This document shows, piece by piece, positions 24,761-33,734 of a stretch of 42,318 nucleotides of DNA. Position numbers and translations under genes: made by a program. The DNA is from Jatrophihabitans sp. GTDB lineage: Bacteria > Actinomycetota > Actinomycetes > Mycobacteriales > Jatrophihabitantaceae. The DNA lies in the NCBI GenBank assembly GCA_025963285.1, contig JAOPUX010000122.1, positions 1-42,318 on the forward strand, in the 5' to 3' direction. Each line of letters starts with the position of its first letter. The first letter of the stretch is position 1. Under the pieces are notes generated by a model that was given only the letters and a program-made list of their open reading frames with translations, was not told the DNA's origin and made no database searches.

Positions 24761-24834
24761 GCCTGCCCTCCCGTGACAGCCCCTGCCCCCGTGTCCGATT
24801 CCGACGATATGTCGTTGCTGATGACAGCGATTAC

Positions 24835-25842
24835 ATGGCTCTGACGATTCGCGACGTCGCCCGCGCGGCCGGTGTCTCGACGGCGACGGTGTCGCGCGCG
24901 CTGCGCGGCCTCGACAACGTCGACCCGGCCACGCGGGACCGCGTGGTGCGCATCGCCCGGGAGATGAAGTTCAGCGTCTCACCGTCGGCGTCGCGGCTGG
25001 CCACCGGGCGGACCGGCAGCATCGCCATCGTCACCCCCTTCCTCGGCGGCTGGTACTTCACCGAACTCTTCGCCGGGATGGAGGCGGCGCTGCAGCGTTT
25101 CGACGTCGACCTGCTGCTGCACGCCACCGGCATGCCGGGCGTCACGGCCCACCCGCTCCGCGCCCACGAGCGGGTCCGGCGCCGGGTCGACGGGGTGCTG
25201 GTGCTGGGCATGCCGCTGGAGATGGTGGAGTCCGAGGGGCTCTTCGAACTCGACGTGCCGGTGGTACTGCTCGGGCTGCAGGCGCCCGGCGTGCCGAGCG
25301 TGTCGATCGACGACCGGCTCGCCGCGCGGATGGCCGTGGAGCACCTGGTGGAGCGCGGCCACAAGCGGATCGGCCTGATTTCGGGGCGTCCACTGCCGAC
25401 GATGTTCGTGCCTGAGAACGACCGGCTGGCCGGCTACCTCGAGGTGCTGGTCGAACACGGCCTCTCCGTGGACGAGACCCTGCGCGAGCCCGGGGACTTC
25501 AAGGTGGCCGGCGGCGAGCAGGCGATGGAGCGGCTGCTGTCGCTACGGCCGGGCCCAACCGCCGTCTTCGCCATGTCCGACGAGATGGCTTACGGCGCGC
25601 TGCGGGCGATGCGCCGCCGCGGCGTCGAACCCGGCAAGGACATCGCGATCATCGGCTTCGACGGCCACGACCTGGCCGACACCTTCGACCTCTCGACCGT
25701 CCGTCAGCCCGTTCGGGATCTCGGCAAGGCGGCCGGCGAGCTGCTCATGGAGCGGATCGCCGCCGGCTCGCTCGCCGACGCCGAGGTGGCACCGATCCTG
25801 CTCCCGACCCAGCTCTACGCCCGCGGCTCGACGGGCTGCTGA
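24835..25842 (+). CDS. LacI-family transcriptional regulator
   Basis: A 335-aa repressor. The N-terminal HTH has LTIRDVARAAGVSTATVSRA (3-22) and the hinge helix SPSASRLATGRTGSIA. The rest is a periplasmic-binding-like sugar-sensing domain with the subunit ending LLPTQLYARGSTG. It lies between the ATPase and binding-protein genes of a beta-glucoside uptake locus. It should repress the operon by binding the CGTGCAA...TTGCACG operator 83 bp beyond its stop codon, released by a glucoside or its breakdown product. No clear ribosome site precedes ATG 24835. Confidence 0.92.
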   Translation: MALTIRDVARAAGVSTATVSRALRGLDNVDPATRDRVVRIAREMKFSVSPSASRLATGRTGSIAIVTPFLGGWYFTELFAGMEAALQRFDVDLLLHATGMPGVTAHPLRAHERVRRRVDGVLVLGMPLEMVESEGLFELDVPVVLLGLQAPGVPSVSIDDRLAARMAVEHLVERGHKRIGLISGRPLPTMFVPENDRLAGYLEVLVEHGLSVDETLREPGDFKVAGGEQAMERLLSLRPGPTAVFAMSDEMAYGALRAMRRRGVEPGKDIAIIGFDGHDLADTFDLSTVRQPVRDLGKAAGELLMERIAAGSLADAEVAPILLPTQLYARGSTGC

Positions 25843-25928
25843 CCGGACCCCACCGCAGATCACATCTTGGTAACGCCCGGGTGGATTCTTACCCAACCCT
25901 TCCCAACGCGTGTGACGGCTGCCACACT

Positions 25929-25946
25929 CGTGCAACCGTTTGCACG
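25929..25946. promoter_or_regulatory. LacI-type operator before the binding-protein gene
   Basis: CGTGCAA (25929-25935) and TTGCACG (25940-25946) are perfect complements around CCGT. The size, symmetry and TGCAA core match LacI-family operators. It lies 73 bases before ATG 26019, right after the LacI gene, and is the only site of its kind I found in the locus. Confidence 0.75.
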
Positions 25947-26018
25947 GAGTGCCGACGGTGCACCCGCTGGTGTCCCTGGCGGGGCCAGCGATGTTTTTTC
26001 GACGGGGAAGGAACGTGC

Positions 26019-27371
26019 ATGAAGAGCAACTTTGTGGCTGTCGCGGCGATCGGTACCGCCGCACTGCTGACGGTCACGGCCTGTTCGAGCAGTAAGGGTG
26101 GTGGAGGCTCGCAGAGCAAGACCACCGCTACGGTCAGCGCGGCCTGCGCGCCCTACAAGGACTACCTCGGACACAGCGGCAAGACCGTGACGATGTTCGG
26201 CTCGATCCTCAGCCCGGAGTCCGACTCGCTGAACAAGTCGTGGGCGGCGTTCGAGAAGTGCACGGGCATCAAGATCAGCTACACCGGCTCCAACGACTTC
26301 GAGTCGCAGCTGCCGGTGCAGGTGCAGGGTGGTAGCGCCCCGAACCTTGCGATCATCCCCCAGCCGGGCCTGCTCGCCCAGATGGTGAAGACCGGTCAGG
26401 TGAAGGCCCCGCCGGCGGGAACAGTGGCCAACGAGGCCAACTGGAACGCCGCGTGGAAGTCCTACGGCTCGGTCAACGGCACGTTCTACGCCGCGCCGAT
26501 GAGCGCCAACATGAAGTCGCTCGTCTGGTACTCCCCGAAGCTCTTCGCTGCCAAGGGCTACACCATCCCCACCACCTGGGCCCAGCTGATGAGCCTCTCG
26601 GCGAAGATCGCCGCCGACGGCGTGAAGCCGTGGTGCGGGGGCATCGGTTCGGGTACCGCCACGGGCTGGCCGGCCACTGACTGGGTGGAGGAGGCCGTGC
26701 TCGGCACCTACGGCGGACAGGTCTACGACGACTGGATCTCGCACAAGGTGAAGTTCACCGACCCGAAGATCGAGGCAGCGATGAAGACCGTCGCGAGCTA
26801 CATGCAGAACCCGGCATGGGTCAACGGCGGCATCGGTGGCGTGAAGTCCATCGCCACCACCACGTTCCAGGACGCGGGTGTGCCGATCACCAAGGGCACC
26901 TGCGGCATGCTGCAGCAGGCGTCCTTCTACGAGGCGCAGTGGCCCAAGGGCACCACGGTCAGCCCCACCGGCGATGTCTTCGCCTTCTACCTGCCGGCCG
27001 TGAACTCCTCGATCTCCACTCCCGTCGAGGGTGGCGGCGAGTTCGTCACCGCCTTCTCCAGCGACCCGGCGACGCAGGCCGTGCAGAACTACCTCTCCAG
27101 CCCGGAGTGGGCAGACTCGCGGATCAAGGTTGCGCCCGGCTGGGTGTCGGCCAACGAGAAGGTCGACCAGAGCCTCTACACGGACCCGATCGACAAGATC
27201 TCGGCGAAGTACCTGGCCGACAGCTCTGCGACGTTCCGCTTCGACGCCTCCGACGCCATGCCTGCGGCCGTGGGCTCCGGTGCGGAGTGGAAGGCCATGA
27301 CCGAGTGGTTCGGTTCGGGCAAGTCGATCGACGCGGTGGCCAAGGAGATCGACGCCGCCTGGCCGAACTGA
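26019..27371 (+). CDS. Sugar-binding lipoprotein of an ABC transporter
   Basis: A 450-aa extracellular solute-binding protein (family 1/CUT1). The signal peptide ends in a lipobox LTVTAC with C22 as the lipidated cysteine, followed by a Ser/Gly linker. The mature part has the CUT1 features, including the NKSWAAFEKCTGIKI segment and a Trp-rich C-terminal half. With GH1 and LacI genes nearby the ligand is probably cellobiose or another beta-glucoside. ATG 26019 has AAGGA 7 bases upstream; a T-run (TTTTTT) lies just before. A strong stem-loop follows the gene. Confidence 0.92.
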   Translation: MKSNFVAVAAIGTAALLTVTACSSSKGGGGSQSKTTATVSAACAPYKDYLGHSGKTVTMFGSILSPESDSLNKSWAAFEKCTGIKISYTGSNDFESQLPVQVQGGSAPNLAIIPQPGLLAQMVKTGQVKAPPAGTVANEANWNAAWKSYGSVNGTFYAAPMSANMKSLVWYSPKLFAAKGYTIPTTWAQLMSLSAKIAADGVKPWCGGIGSGTATGWPATDWVEEAVLGTYGGQVYDDWISHKVKFTDPKIEAAMKTVASYMQNPAWVNGGIGGVKSIATTTFQDAGVPITKGTCGMLQQASFYEAQWPKGTTVSPTGDVFAFYLPAVNSSISTPVEGGGEFVTAFSSDPATQAVQNYLSSPEWADSRIKVAPGWVSANEKVDQSLYTDPIDKISAKYLADSSATFRFDASDAMPAAVGSGAEWKAMTEWFGSGKSIDAVAKEIDAAWPN

Positions 27372-27394
27372 CTCAGCCGATTCTCGTCCGAGTG

Positions 27395-27425
27395 GTGCGG
27401 CCTGTGGGTATCCCACGGGCCGCAC
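27395..27425 (+). terminator. Strong stem-loop between lipoprotein and permease genes
   Basis: Bases 27395-27408 pair with 27412-27425 in a 14-bp stem (one U-G pair) closed by a TAT loop. No T-run follows and the permease gene starts 32 bases later. It probably acts as an mRNA stabiliser or partial terminator that keeps binding-protein mRNA in excess over permease mRNA, as in other sugar ABC operons. Confidence 0.8.
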
Positions 27426-27456
27426 CTCCGACAGCCCCCACCGAGGTGAGCGCTCC

Positions 27457-28476
27457 GTGTACGACTCGCACCACCTGATTCTGGCCGGCCTCGCCGGCGA
27501 CTCGGCCTCGAAGCTCTGGGGAGTGATCGAGGCGGTAGGTGGCTTCATCGCCATCCTGGCCATCATCTTTCTCGTGGCCGGCAAGGTCACCGGGCGGCTC
27601 GAGCGGCCTCTGACGATCGTCATCTGTCTCGTCCCGGTAGTACTGCTGCTGATCATCGGGCTGGTCATCCCCGCGATCCGCACGTTCTACCTGAGCCTGC
27701 ACGGCGCCGACGCCTACGGACCGACGGTGCACTCCGTCGGGTTCCAGAACTATCGCTGGGCCTTCAGTGATCCATCCACGCGGTCGACGCTGATCCGCAC
27801 CGTGCTGTGGCTGGTGATCGTGCCGGCGGTGGCCACCGGCGCCGGCCTGCTCGTGGCGCTGCTGGTCGACAACATGAAGCGGGCCAGCCTGGCCAAGGCC
27901 TTCATCTTCCTGCCGACTGCGGTCTCGTTCGTCGGCGCGAGCATCATCTGGAAGTACATCTACAACTACACCGACCCGCACCGCCCGCAGATCGGCCTGC
28001 TCAGCGAGATCGTCATCAAGCTGGGCTGGAAGAACCCGCCGGACTGGATGCTGTCGAGCCCGGTCAACACGTTTCTGCTCATGGTGATCATGGTGTGGAT
28101 CCAGACCGGCTTCGCGATGGTGGTGCTCTCGGCGGCGTTGAAGTCCATCCCGGACGAGATCATCGAGGCGGCCCGGATGGACGGAGCCACCGGCTACCGG
28201 CTCTTCCGTTCGGTGCAGGTACCGATGATCCGCAACACGCTCGTCGTCGTGATCACCACGATCATGATCGCCACGCTCAAGGTCTTCGACATCGTGTACA
28301 CGGTCACCGGCGGCAACTTCAACACCGATGTGCTCTCCAACGAGATGTACACGCAGATCTTCACCCAGTTCAACTACGGCCGGGGCAGCGCGCTCGCGGT
28401 CATCCTCTTCCTGGCCGTGCTGCCGCTCGTCGGCTACAACGTGCTCCAGATGCGCAAGGAACGGGCCTCCCGATGA
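27457..28476 (+). CDS. Sugar ABC transporter permease 1 (MalF-like)
   Basis: A 339-aa permease with about eight helices, including two extra N-terminal ones. The cytoplasmic EAA loop, EAARMDGATGYRLF from residue 237, contacts the ATPase. GTG 27457 is supported by GAGGTGAG 7 bases upstream. The stop overlaps the next permease start by 4 bases (ATGA), so both subunits are made in equal amounts. It works with the lipoprotein encoded upstream and very probably the MsmK-type ATPase at 23669. Confidence 0.92.
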   Translation: MYDSHHLILAGLAGDSASKLWGVIEAVGGFIAILAIIFLVAGKVTGRLERPLTIVICLVPVVLLLIIGLVIPAIRTFYLSLHGADAYGPTVHSVGFQNYRWAFSDPSTRSTLIRTVLWLVIVPAVATGAGLLVALLVDNMKRASLAKAFIFLPTAVSFVGASIIWKYIYNYTDPHRPQIGLLSEIVIKLGWKNPPDWMLSSPVNTFLLMVIMVWIQTGFAMVVLSAALKSIPDEIIEAARMDGATGYRLFRSVQVPMIRNTLVVVITTIMIATLKVFDIVYTVTGGNFNTDVLSNEMYTQIFTQFNYGRGSALAVILFLAVLPLVGYNVLQMRKERASR

Positions 28477-29423
28477 CCACCACCACGCCGCCCGCCATCA
28501 CCACCGCTACCGACGAGCCGCCGGTCCGCAAGGTCCGGCGCGCATTCAGCAGCCCGCTCGCCTCGGTGGCGGTGGTGATCCTCGCCGTGCTCTGGACGGT
28601 CCCGGTGCTCGGCCTGTTCGTGACGTCCCTGCGCCCCAAGGCCGACGTCGCCAGCAGCGGGTGGTGGACGGTGTTCAGCCACCCGCACTTCACCCTCTCC
28701 AACTACAACACGGTGCTCTTCAAGGGCGGCTACAACGTCAACAGCGGGCTGGCGCCCTACATCGTGAACTCGCTCGCGATCACCATTCCGGCCACGATCA
28801 TCCCGATCATTCTGGCTTCGATGGCGGCGTACGTGCTGGCCTGGGTGCGCTTCAAGGGCAGTGACGCGATCTTCTTCACGATCTTCGCGTTGCAGGTGGT
28901 GCCGCTGCAGATGTCGCTCGTCCCGCTGTTGCAGCTCTACAGCGGCGGTGCGCACATCGGGGGGATCACGGTGATCCCCGCGCTGCACCTGCACGGCTCA
29001 CTGGCTGAGGTGTGGCTCTCGCACACGATGTTCTCGCTGCCGCTGGCGGTCTTCCTGCTGCACAACTTCATCTCGCAGCTGCCGGAGTCGGTGATCGAGG
29101 CGGCCCGTGTCGATGGCGCGAGCCACCTGCGCGTCTACCGCTCGATCGTGCTTCCGCTGTCGATGCCGGCGATTGCGTCCTTCGCGATCTTCCAGTTCCT
29201 CTGGGTCTGGAACGACCTGCTCGTGTCGCTCACCTTCGCGGCGAAGACGACGGCGGCCCAGCCACTCACCGCGCAGCTGCAGCAGCTCACCGGTTCCTTC
29301 GGCAGCCATCTCGAACTGCTCACCGCCGGTGCGTTCGTCTCCATCATCATCCCGATGATCGTCTTCTTCTCGCTGCAGCGATACTTCGTCAAGGGCATGC
29401 TGGCCGGCAGCGTCAAGGGCTGA
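28473..29423 (+). CDS. Sugar ABC transporter permease 2 (MalG-like)
   Basis: A 316-aa permease with six helices. The EAA loop [16 protein letters not shown] begins at residue 209. The first 22 residues are Thr/Pro-rich and cytoplasmic. ATG 28473 is set by the ATGA overlap with permease 1. It forms the heterodimeric channel with that protein. The GH1 gene follows after 47 bp in the same direction and is likely co-transcribed. Confidence 0.92.
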   Translation: MTTTTPPAITTATDEPPVRKVRRAFSSPLASVAVVILAVLWTVPVLGLFVTSLRPKADVASSGWWTVFSHPHFTLSNYNTVLFKGGYNVNSGLAPYIVNSLAITIPATIIPIILASMAAYVLAWVRFKGSDAIFFTIFALQVVPLQMSLVPLLQLYSGGAHIGGITVIPALHLHGSLAEVWLSHTMFSLPLAVFLLHNFISQLPESVIEAARVDGASHLRVYRSIVLPLSMPAIASFAIFQFLWVWNDLLVSLTFAAKTTAAQPLTAQLQQLTGSFGSHLELLTAGAFVSIIIPMIVFFSLQRYFVKGMLAGSVKG

Positions 29424-29470
29424 CCGGTTCCGTTCCCGCCCCACCCCCCGAGGAGCTCTGGCACTTCAGC

Positions 29471-30832
29471 ATGACCTTTCCCGACGGATTCGTATGGGGC
29501 GCGGCCACCGCCGCGTACCAGATAGAAGGCGCCGTGACGGCCGACGGCCGCGGCACCTCGATCTGGGACACCTTCAGCCACACCCCGGGCGCGGTGGCCG
29601 GCGGCGACACCGGCGATGTCGCCTGCGAGCACTACGCACGGATGCCGGCCGACGTCACCCTGCTGCCGGAACTCGGCCTGGACGCCTATCGCTTCTCGGT
29701 GGCCTGGCCGCGGATCGTGCCGACCGGCTCCGGGTCGGTGAACCGTGCCGGCCTGGACTTCTACAGCCGACTCGTCGACGAACTGCTCGGGCACGGCGTC
29801 AGCCCCTACGTGACGCTGTATCACTGGGACCTGCCGCAGCCGCTGGAGGACGCCGGTGGCTGGACGGCGCGCGACACCGTCTCCCGCTTCGCCGAGTTCG
29901 CCGACGTCGTCGCGCGAGAGCTCGGCGATCGCGTCGCGACGGTGACGACGCTGAACGAACCGTGGTGCTCGGCGTTCCTCGGCTACGGATCCGGCGAGCA
30001 CGCTCCGGGCCGCACCGACCCGGCCGCCGCGCTCCGGGCCGCGCACCACCTGCTCCTGGCGCACGGGGAGGCGGTCGCGGTGCTGCGGGACACGCTCCCG
30101 GCCGCGGCGAAGGTGTCGCTGACCCTGAACCCGCACGTGATCCGGCCGTTCACGGATACCGCCGCAGATCGGGAGGCGTGCCGGCGTGCCGATGCGCGCA
30201 CCAACCGGCTCTTCCTCGATGCCGTCTTCCGTGGGACCTACCCCGAGGACCTCATCCAGGACACCGCCTCGCTGACGGACTGGGCCTTCGTGCGGGACGG
30301 CGACCTGGAGCTGATCAGCGCGCCGCTCGACCTGCTCGGGGTGAACTACTACCAGCCGGTGTGGATGTCGGCAGCACCCGCCGACGGCGCCGGCGAGCTG
30401 TGGGCGGGCCACGACGACGTCTATCTGCGCACCCACCCCGGCCCGAAGACCGGCATGGGCTGGCAGATTGAGCCAGCCGGCCTGACCGAGCTACTCGGCC
30501 GACTCCACAAGGAGTACACCGGCGACGTCCCCATGATGATCACCGAGAACGGTGCCTCCTTCGACGACGTGCTCGCCGGTGGCGAGGTCGACGATCACGA
30601 GCGAGCCGCGTTCCTCACCGAGCACATCGCGGCAGTGGGCGATGCCCTCGATGCCGGGGTCGACGTGCGCGGCTACTTCGCCTGGTCGCTGCTGGACAAC
30701 TTCGAATGGGCCTGGGGCTATGCGAAGCGCTTCGGCATCGTCCACGTCGACTACGCGACCCAGGCCCGCACGGTGAAGCGCTCAGGCCTGGCGCTGCGCG
30801 ACCTTATCGCCGCCAGCCGTCCCGGCGGCTGA
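29471..30832 (+). CDS. GH1 beta-glucosidase
   Basis: A 453-aa cytoplasmic enzyme, full length for family GH1. The acid/base glutamate is E163 in TLNEPW and the nucleophile E359 in ITENGA. The N-terminal [15 protein letters not shown] and C-terminal DNFEWAWGY signatures are complete, the latter lining the glucose site. It would hydrolyse cellobiose or imported aryl- or alkyl-beta-glucosides. ATG 29471 matches the family start; GAGGAG lies about 15 bases upstream, farther than usual. It is the last gene of the uptake operon and ends in a hairpin shared with the convergent FHA gene. Confidence 0.95.
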   Translation: MTFPDGFVWGAATAAYQIEGAVTADGRGTSIWDTFSHTPGAVAGGDTGDVACEHYARMPADVTLLPELGLDAYRFSVAWPRIVPTGSGSVNRAGLDFYSRLVDELLGHGVSPYVTLYHWDLPQPLEDAGGWTARDTVSRFAEFADVVARELGDRVATVTTLNEPWCSAFLGYGSGEHAPGRTDPAAALRAAHHLLLAHGEAVAVLRDTLPAAAKVSLTLNPHVIRPFTDTAADREACRRADARTNRLFLDAVFRGTYPEDLIQDTASLTDWAFVRDGDLELISAPLDLLGVNYYQPVWMSAAPADGAGELWAGHDDVYLRTHPGPKTGMGWQIEPAGLTELLGRLHKEYTGDVPMMITENGASFDDVLAGGEVDDHERAAFLTEHIAAVGDALDAGVDVRGYFAWSLLDNFEWAWGYAKRFGIVHVDYATQARTVKRSGLALRDLIAASRPGG

Positions 30833-30833
30833 T

Positions 30834-30851
30834 CCCTGCGGGGGCGCAGGG
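30834..30851. terminator. Hairpin between convergent GH1 and FHA genes
   Basis: CCCTGC (30834-30839) pairs with GCAGGG (30846-30851) around a G-rich loop. It begins directly after the GH1 stop and 20 bases beyond the FHA stop, so it could end transcription from both sides. Confidence 0.55.
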
Positions 30852-30870
30852 TCGCCGCTACGCGCTGCGG

Positions 30871-32166
30871 TCAGGTGCCGCTGACGTGCGTGTAGACCCG
30901 ACGGCCGACCCGCAGGCTCCACCCCACCGGCAGGATCACCGGGTCTGGGCCGAGGCGCGTCCAGTCGGGGGCACCGGGAGCTGCGACGAAGGTGCCGTTG
31001 GCCGAGGCGTTGTCCCGGACAACCACCAGGTCACCGTCGACCCAGATGTAGAACTGCAGCCGGGAGACGAGCGCGTCGGGGTCGTTGACCACGATCGGCG
31101 TGACGTCACCGCGAGAAACCGCCTCGTCGCTCTGCGGCTCGCGACCGAAGGCGTAGGCGCGATCTAGCGGGGTGCGGACTCCGTCGTCGGCGACGAGCAT
31201 CCCGATCGCCGGCTCGGTCGACTGCTTGTCCAGATCGATGCCGTGGTGCTCGGTCTCGGCCTCCGCCTCGGGAGCTGGCTCGTGGTTGTCCCAGGGCGAG
31301 CTCTCGATGAACGTGGGCGTCGGGTCGACGGGCACGTCGACCGACGGTGGTTCGAGCGGCGGGAAGAACGGCGTGCTCTCGGCGAGATCGCCGGCCAGCT
31401 CTTCCGGGAGCGGCCCGGAGAGGGCGTCCTCCACCGGGGCCGGCTCGGCGCGCACCACTTCGGTGGGCGCCTCGTCGCTGGGTGCCTCGTCGCTAGGTGC
31501 TTCGGCGACAGGCAGCTCTTCGTCAGCAGGTGCTTCGGCGACAGGCAGCTCTTCGGCGGGCAACTCTTCGGCGGGTGCCTCCTCGGTCCGTGGCTCTTCA
31601 GCTACGGGCTCCTCGGCCGCTGGAGCTGCGGGCGCCTCGATCGCGGGCGCGGCAGGGGCGGCCAGGATCGCGGCGGTGAGCGCGCTGGAGCCACCGGGGG
31701 TCAGCACCAGGCCGGAGCCGCCGACGGTGCCGCCACGGAGATCGGAGATCGGGTCGGCGTTGATCGCCCCGGAGTCGGTGAGGCTCAGCGCGATACGGAT
31801 GATCGGCTGGGCAGCCACGTGGTCGATCCACGTGAGGGCCCCGCGGGCGTCGAGGGAGTACGACTCGTCGCTGCGGGTGACCTCAGCGCGGACGTTGCCG
31901 TGCAGGAAGAGCAGGTAGCCGGTCTCAGTGGGGAGGGCCACGGCGAACGCGGGGGCAGTGTCACGGTTCTTGACGAGCAGCCCCGCGATCGTCCACGCCG
32001 CTTCGACCGACGACGGGGCGAGGGGGCTGTCGAGCAGCGCTAACAGCGCAGGGGTGAACGACTCCTGATTCGGACCGGCGGTCGCGAGCACGACCGCGGA
32101 CGAGCCGAACCGGGCGACGAGCCCGGGGCCCGACTCGACACCGACGTGAACAGGCACTGCATCCAT
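30871..32166 (-). CDS. FHA-domain protein with acidic Ala-Pro-Glu linker
   Basis: A 431-aa protein. The N-terminal 150 residues (from VHVGVESGPGLVARF on) form a globular domain of unknown role, with no membrane helix seen. Residues about 165-310 are a low-complexity Pro/Ala/Glu linker with repeats such as ELPVAEAP. The C-terminal 100 residues are an FHA domain, with GREP, VSRLQFYI and DNASANGTFV in the order that binds phosphothreonine peptides. Actinobacterial FHA proteins are often Ser/Thr kinase substrates or adaptors. GGAGGG lies 6 bases before ATG 32166, and a TAGCCT -10 box lies at 32208-32213 on this strand. Confidence 0.85.
   Translation of the reverse strand: MDAVPVHVGVESGPGLVARFGSSAVVLATAGPNQESFTPALLALLDSPLAPSSVEAAWTIAGLLVKNRDTAPAFAVALPTETGYLLFLHGNVRAEVTRSDESYSLDARGALTWIDHVAAQPIIRIALSLTDSGAINADPISDLRGGTVGGSGLVLTPGGSSALTAAILAAPAAPAIEAPAAPAAEEPVAEEPRTEEAPAEELPAEELPVAEAPADEELPVAEAPSDEAPSDEAPTEVVRAEPAPVEDALSGPLPEELAGDLAESTPFFPPLEPPSVDVPVDPTPTFIESSPWDNHEPAPEAEAETEHHGIDLDKQSTEPAIGMLVADDGVRTPLDRAYAFGREPQSDEAVSRGDVTPIVVNDPDALVSRLQFYIWVDGDLVVVRDNASANGTFVAAPGAPDWTRLGPDPVILPVGWSLRVGRRVYTHVSGT
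31495..31555. repeat. 28-bp direct repeat inside the FHA linker
   Basis: The same 28 bases occur at 31495-31522 and 31528-31555, a period of 33 bp or 11 codons, encoding ELPVAEAP-type units. Shorter related units (CCTCGTCGCTGGGTG) flank it. Recent slippage has probably changed linker length. Confidence 0.85.
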
Positions 32167-32207
32167 GGGTGACCCTCCTTGTGCGTGACCCAAAGCATGT
32201 CAGCTTT

Positions 32208-32213
32208 AGGCTA
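32208..32213 (-). promoter_or_regulatory. -10 box TAGCCT of the FHA gene
   Basis: TAGCCT on the minus strand lies 42 bases before ATG 32166, in the gap after the Cys-rich gene. The resulting leader of about 35 bases contains the GGAGGG ribosome site. Confidence 0.45.
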
Positions 32214-32222
32214 GCCAGTGGG

Positions 32223-32408
32223 TCAGCGGGTGTTGATCGTGTCCAAAATGTCGACGTGCGCGGCGTGTTCGCTGTGTCCGAGGCAGAACTCACCCTCGCA
32301 GGACTCGCAGGTCATGCGGGCGACGGCACGGCAGTCGCCGGCCTCGCAGTCGCCGTACGCAGCGGTGGGACCGTACTTGGGCGCTGGGGTCGTTACCTTC
32401 GGGATCAC
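32223..32408 (-). CDS. Small Cys/His-rich (zinc-finger-like) protein
   Basis: A 61-aa product. Residues 21-48 hold C21, C26, C34, C37, C42, H45 and H48, in the arrangement CxxxxC-x7-CxxC-x4-CxxHxxH. This resembles AN1/B-box zinc fingers and could bind one or two zinc ions. The start is odd: the best ribosome sequence, GGGAGGTGATC, includes the GTG at 32408 itself, and no ATG, GTG or TTG lies at a normal distance after it. GTG 32408 (VIPKVTTPAP) is therefore a best guess. It lies upstream of the FHA gene on the same strand. Function unknown. Confidence 0.6.
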   Translation of the reverse strand: MIPKVTTPAPKYGPTAAYGDCEAGDCRAVARMTCESCEGEFCLGHSEHAAHVDILDTINTR

Positions 32409-32440
32409 CTCCCTATGATCGCCCCAAAACCGTCGATGCG

Positions 32441-33208
32441 CTAACCCGACGTCGCAATCGGCTCCGCAGCGTGATGTACCGCGACGTGCCACGGGCGGCG
32501 GGTGCCCTCGGCCGGACGGTCGAGGTGATCGAGCCGGAGCCAGCCCGCGGTGGCGGCGATGAATTGCCCGAACACGGTCTCGTAGGTGCGGCCATCGACT
32601 GGGATGCGCACGATCAGCGCGGTCGGGTCGGCGGAGGGGGCGGCGTCGTGCAGCGCCGGCAGCCACTGTGCCCAGACGGTCTCGGTGGTCGCGTCCGGCT
32701 CGCTCAGCTCCGCGGCCCCGTTGGCCAGCCTGGGGTCGAAGTGGATCGCTGGGTCGGTGCCGTCGTAACGCCCGCGGGGCTTGAAGAGATAGGTGCCGGG
32801 CGCCAGCTCATGATGGCTCAGCTGCGTGCCGTCGAAGCGCCACCACTGCAGGCTCGTCGGCGTGGCGAGTACCAGGTTGAAGCCCGCCATCCCGGTGACG
32901 TCGACGTGCTCGACCCAGCGCTCCAGGTGGCTGGCCGCGAGCAGTGGGAGCAGGCCACGGCTCGGGGCTCCGGGATCGGCCACCCGCTTCTCCGGGTTGT
33001 TCAGCACCACGGCGGTGACGCCGGTGGTGACGTCGCTCGCGCACCACGTTCCACCTGCGCTGCGGTCGCGTCCGCCGATCAGGCTCGGGTGGTCGGGCCA
33101 CCACGCGCCGGGTGGATCGAAGTCGCGATCAGACAGCTCGTCGCGCAGCGCGAGGAGCTCGATCGGGTACTGCTCCTCCGGCCGCCACCGGCACACGACG
33201 GTGCACAC
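32441..33208 (-). CDS. NRDE (TANGO2-like) family protein
   Basis: A 255-aa protein. It begins (V/M)CTVVCRW, with the conserved cysteine at position 2, has LRDE in place of the name-giving NRDE at 21-24, and GGRDRSAGGTW at 45-55. The family has an Ntn-hydrolase-like fold; its eukaryotic member TANGO2 is linked to lipid and heme metabolism, but the bacterial role is open. GTG 33208 is chosen over the upstream ATG 33256 because it puts Cys at position 2 and because TACAGT ends 7 bases before it. The N-terminus falls close to the end of the AhpD-like gene. Confidence 0.85.
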   Translation of the reverse strand: MCTVVCRWRPEEQYPIELLALRDELSDRDFDPPGAWWPDHPSLIGGRDRSAGGTWCASDVTTGVTAVVLNNPEKRVADPGAPSRGLLPLLAASHLERWVEHVDVTGMAGFNLVLATPTSLQWWRFDGTQLSHHELAPGTYLFKPRGRYDGTDPAIHFDPRLANGAAELSEPDATTETVWAQWLPALHDAAPSADPTALIVRIPVDGRTYETVFGQFIAATAGWLRLDHLDRPAEGTRRPWHVAVHHAAEPIATSG

Positions 33209-33215
33209 GTCCTCG

Positions 33216-33221
33216 ACTGTA
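33216..33221 (-). promoter_or_regulatory. -10 box TACAGT of the NRDE gene (leaderless)
   Basis: TACAGT on the minus strand ends 7 bases before GTG 33208, the spacing seen for leaderless starts at 9561 and 21201. It immediately precedes the end of the AhpD-like gene. Confidence 0.5.
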
Positions 33222-33222
33222 G

Positions 33223-33714
33223 CTAGCGGGCACCGTGGGTAGCCGGGATCGTGCATGCGGTGTCAAGGCCGAGTACCCGGTTCAGCCGGCCGAAGGCGAT
33301 CCACGAGCCCAGGCACATGCTCAGCTCGACCACCTCCTCCTGGCTGTAGTGCGCGAACATGCGCGCCCAGAAGGCGTCGTCGAGGTTGTGGTGATCCTCG
33401 GCGAAGCGTCCGGCGTACTCGGCGGCCAGGCGCTCACGCTCGCTCAGGGTGGGATCGGTGGGCCAATTCTGCACCGACACCTCGAAACCGTCCTCGACCG
33501 TCGCGCCGTCGCGCTCGGTCCGCCAGTCCTGGCAGAAGACGCAGCCGTTGATCTGCGCGATCCGCAGCCGCGCGGCCTCGAACTCGCGCAGGCTCAGCGT
33601 CGAGTAGGCGTAGACCGCCCCGGAGAACTTGCCGGCGGCCGGACCGATCTTGGGCACCATCTCGCCCCAGACGTACATGATCGGGTCCTTGCCCTCGGGC
33701 ACATCGATCAACAT
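33223..33714 (-). CDS. Carboxymuconolactone decarboxylase/AhpD-like protein
   Basis: A 163-aa all-helical protein. C58 and C61 in GCVFCQ form the CxxC motif of the AhpD branch, followed by a helix rich in acidic residues and AHYSQEEVVEL with the conserved histidine region. It would be a disulfide reductase or peroxidase helper rather than a true decarboxylase. ATG 33714 begins 20 bases after the fusion gene's stop on the same strand, so the two may be co-transcribed. The end of the gene borders the NRDE promoter. Confidence 0.85.
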   Translation of the reverse strand: MLIDVPEGKDPIMYVWGEMVPKIGPAAGKFSGAVYAYSTLSLREFEAARLRIAQINGCVFCQDWRTERDGATVEDGFEVSVQNWPTDPTLSERERLAAEYAGRFAEDHHNLDDAFWARMFAHYSQEEVVELSMCLGSWIAFGRLNRVLGLDTACTIPATHGAR

Positions 33715-33734
33715 GTCGCCATCAAACCTGCCGA

